Positions 4,977-5,600 of a DNA stretch of 5,600 nucleotides are shown one piece after another. A program made the translations under genes and the position numbers. The stretch is taken from contig RFJH01000007.1 in assembly GCA_003694975.1 (NCBI GenBank), positions 1 to 5,600 on the forward strand, written 5' to 3'. The DNA is from Anaerolineae bacterium. GTDB taxonomy: Bacteria > Chloroflexota > Anaerolineae > Anaerolineales > Villigracilaceae. The notes beneath the pieces are model-generated. The model worked only from the letters and a program-made list of their open reading frames with translations, was not told the origin of the DNA and ran no database searches. The first letter of the stretch is position 1. The number at the start of each line of letters is the position of its first letter.

Positions 4977-5600
4977 CTACGGTGTGTGATATCCTGTGGC
5001 CATATCGATCAGTTCCTGGTCTGTCTTGGCCAGGGCACTGTCGGGAATATGACAGTGGCGGCAGGCGAAGTCGAGACCGATCTGTGAGAGGGCGTATTTG
5101 CCGTCCTCGGTGAACTGACCGATCTGGGTTGGGTCAATGGCCATCAGGTGGGTGCGGATATCGCCGGTGAACGTATCGGGGTTGGCGGTCGCGCTCTTGA
5201 CCAGGCGCGGCATGTGGCACTCGATGCAGGCCACGCCCATGGCGACGTGTTGCTCGTTCTTCTGGTACTTGGCCTCTTTCCAGTGGCAGTCTTCGCACTG
5301 GGTGCGGGTGACCTTCACGGTCGGGTCGTTCGCCTGCGCCTTGCGCAGTTGGATCACACCCGCGTGCGGGTCGTGGCAGTCCACGCAATCCAGCACGAAG
5401 TGCTTGCTCTGGAAGAGTTCCTCGTACTGCTCGTGGTGCTTGATGAAGCCGCCGCTGGCATCCACTTCCTCGAAACTGCCGCGCAGGTGGCACTCACCGC
5501 ACAGAGCCGAATCGCGCTCCACCTTCATGGCGACACCGCGCGGATTGTCCGCGTGCAGGCTACCGGGGCCGTGGCAGCGCTCGCACTTGATGCCGGGTTC
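4977..5600 (-). CDS. Multiheme cytochrome c, C-terminal part (5' end outside the window; at least six hemes)
   Basis: The frame is open through the window edge. An ATG at 5526-5528 is internal, because the sequence before it still codes for CERCHGPGSLH, a typical cytochrome c554-like motif. The visible 207 residues carry CXXCH sites at C6, C34, C72, C102, C125 and C180, counted from the window edge. Notable motifs are CVDCHDPHAG (72-81), CIECHMPRLVKSA (125-137) and GDIRTHLMAIDP (146-157). I recognise this combination from large exported multiheme cytochromes of anaerobic or facultative bacteria, but cannot assign an enzymatic activity. No membrane helix is visible at the C-terminus, so this part is presumably soluble on the outer side. 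It may be a periplasmic acceptor for the downstream membrane modules, but a 203-bp gap with a hairpin and a promoter separates them. A catalytic role cannot be excluded without the N-terminus. Confidence 0.85.
   Translation of the reverse strand, partial: EPGIKCERCHGPGSLHADNPRGVAMKVERDSALCGECHLRGSFEEVDASGGFIKHHEQYEELFQSKHFVLDCVDCHDPHAGVIQLRKAQANDPTVKVTRTQCEDCHWKEAKYQKNEQHVAMGVACIECHMPRLVKSATANPDTFTGDIRTHLMAIDPTQIGQFTEDGKYALSQIGLDFACRHCHIPDSALAKTDQELIDMATGYHTP

Noticed and set aside
4795..4989. Plus-strand 64-codon open frame in the gap between cytochrome genes
   Set aside because: It crosses the predicted promoter and the 13-bp hairpin, shows no protein features and runs into the end of the neighbouring gene.
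1..5600. CRISPR array, insertion sequence or attachment site
   Set aside because: No regularly spaced repeats, transposase motifs or terminal inverted repeats with target duplications are visible.

Overview
The window holds a run of multiheme cytochrome c genes on the minus strand, next to the tail of an unrelated short-chain dehydrogenase on the plus strand. The respiratory genes together carry 25 visible heme c attachment motifs (9 + 1 + 9 + at least 6). The DNA is moderately GC-rich, with Shine-Dalgarno sites and intrinsic terminators. Proline/threonine-rich linkers join the extracytoplasmic domains, a style I associate with Chloroflexota (Anaerolineae and relatives). That assignment is an inference from protein style, not from a marker gene.

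Layout, left to right. 1-156 (+): C-terminal 51 residues of an SDR-family oxidoreductase. 157-438: convergent intergenic space with a clear minus-strand intrinsic terminator at 384-413. 439-2136 (-): a membrane-anchored NapC/NirT-like cytochrome with nine heme sites, two of them with non-standard spacing (CX3CH and CX4CH), ending in a separate mono-heme domain. 2137-2482: a long regulatory gap with a perfect -10 box, an operator-like inverted repeat touching it, a structured leader of about 175 nt, and the terminator of the next unit. 2483-3655 (-): a cytochrome b (FdnI/HydC type) with an extra fifth membrane helix, a Pro/Thr linker and the same kind of mono-heme C-terminal domain. 3652-4773 (-): a nine-heme cytochrome c with signal peptide and C-terminal anchor, TTG start, overlapping the cytochrome b gene by ATGA. 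4774-4976: promoter region plus a 13-bp perfect hairpin behind the next gene. 4977-5600 (-): 3' part of another multiheme cytochrome running off the window.

How they may work together (inference): the nine-heme protein and the cytochrome b probably form one membrane complex taking electrons from menaquinol. The NapC/NirT-like protein would be a second, separately transcribed quinol-oxidising module. Both modules end in the same mono-heme 'exit' domain on a flexible linker, so both may hand electrons to the same partner. The arrangement recalls two parallel inner-membrane routes known from Geobacter: ImcH (NapC/NirT type) and CbcL (nine-heme domain plus FdnI/HydC-type cytochrome b). Here the CbcL-like part is split into two genes. 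The window does not show the terminal acceptor.
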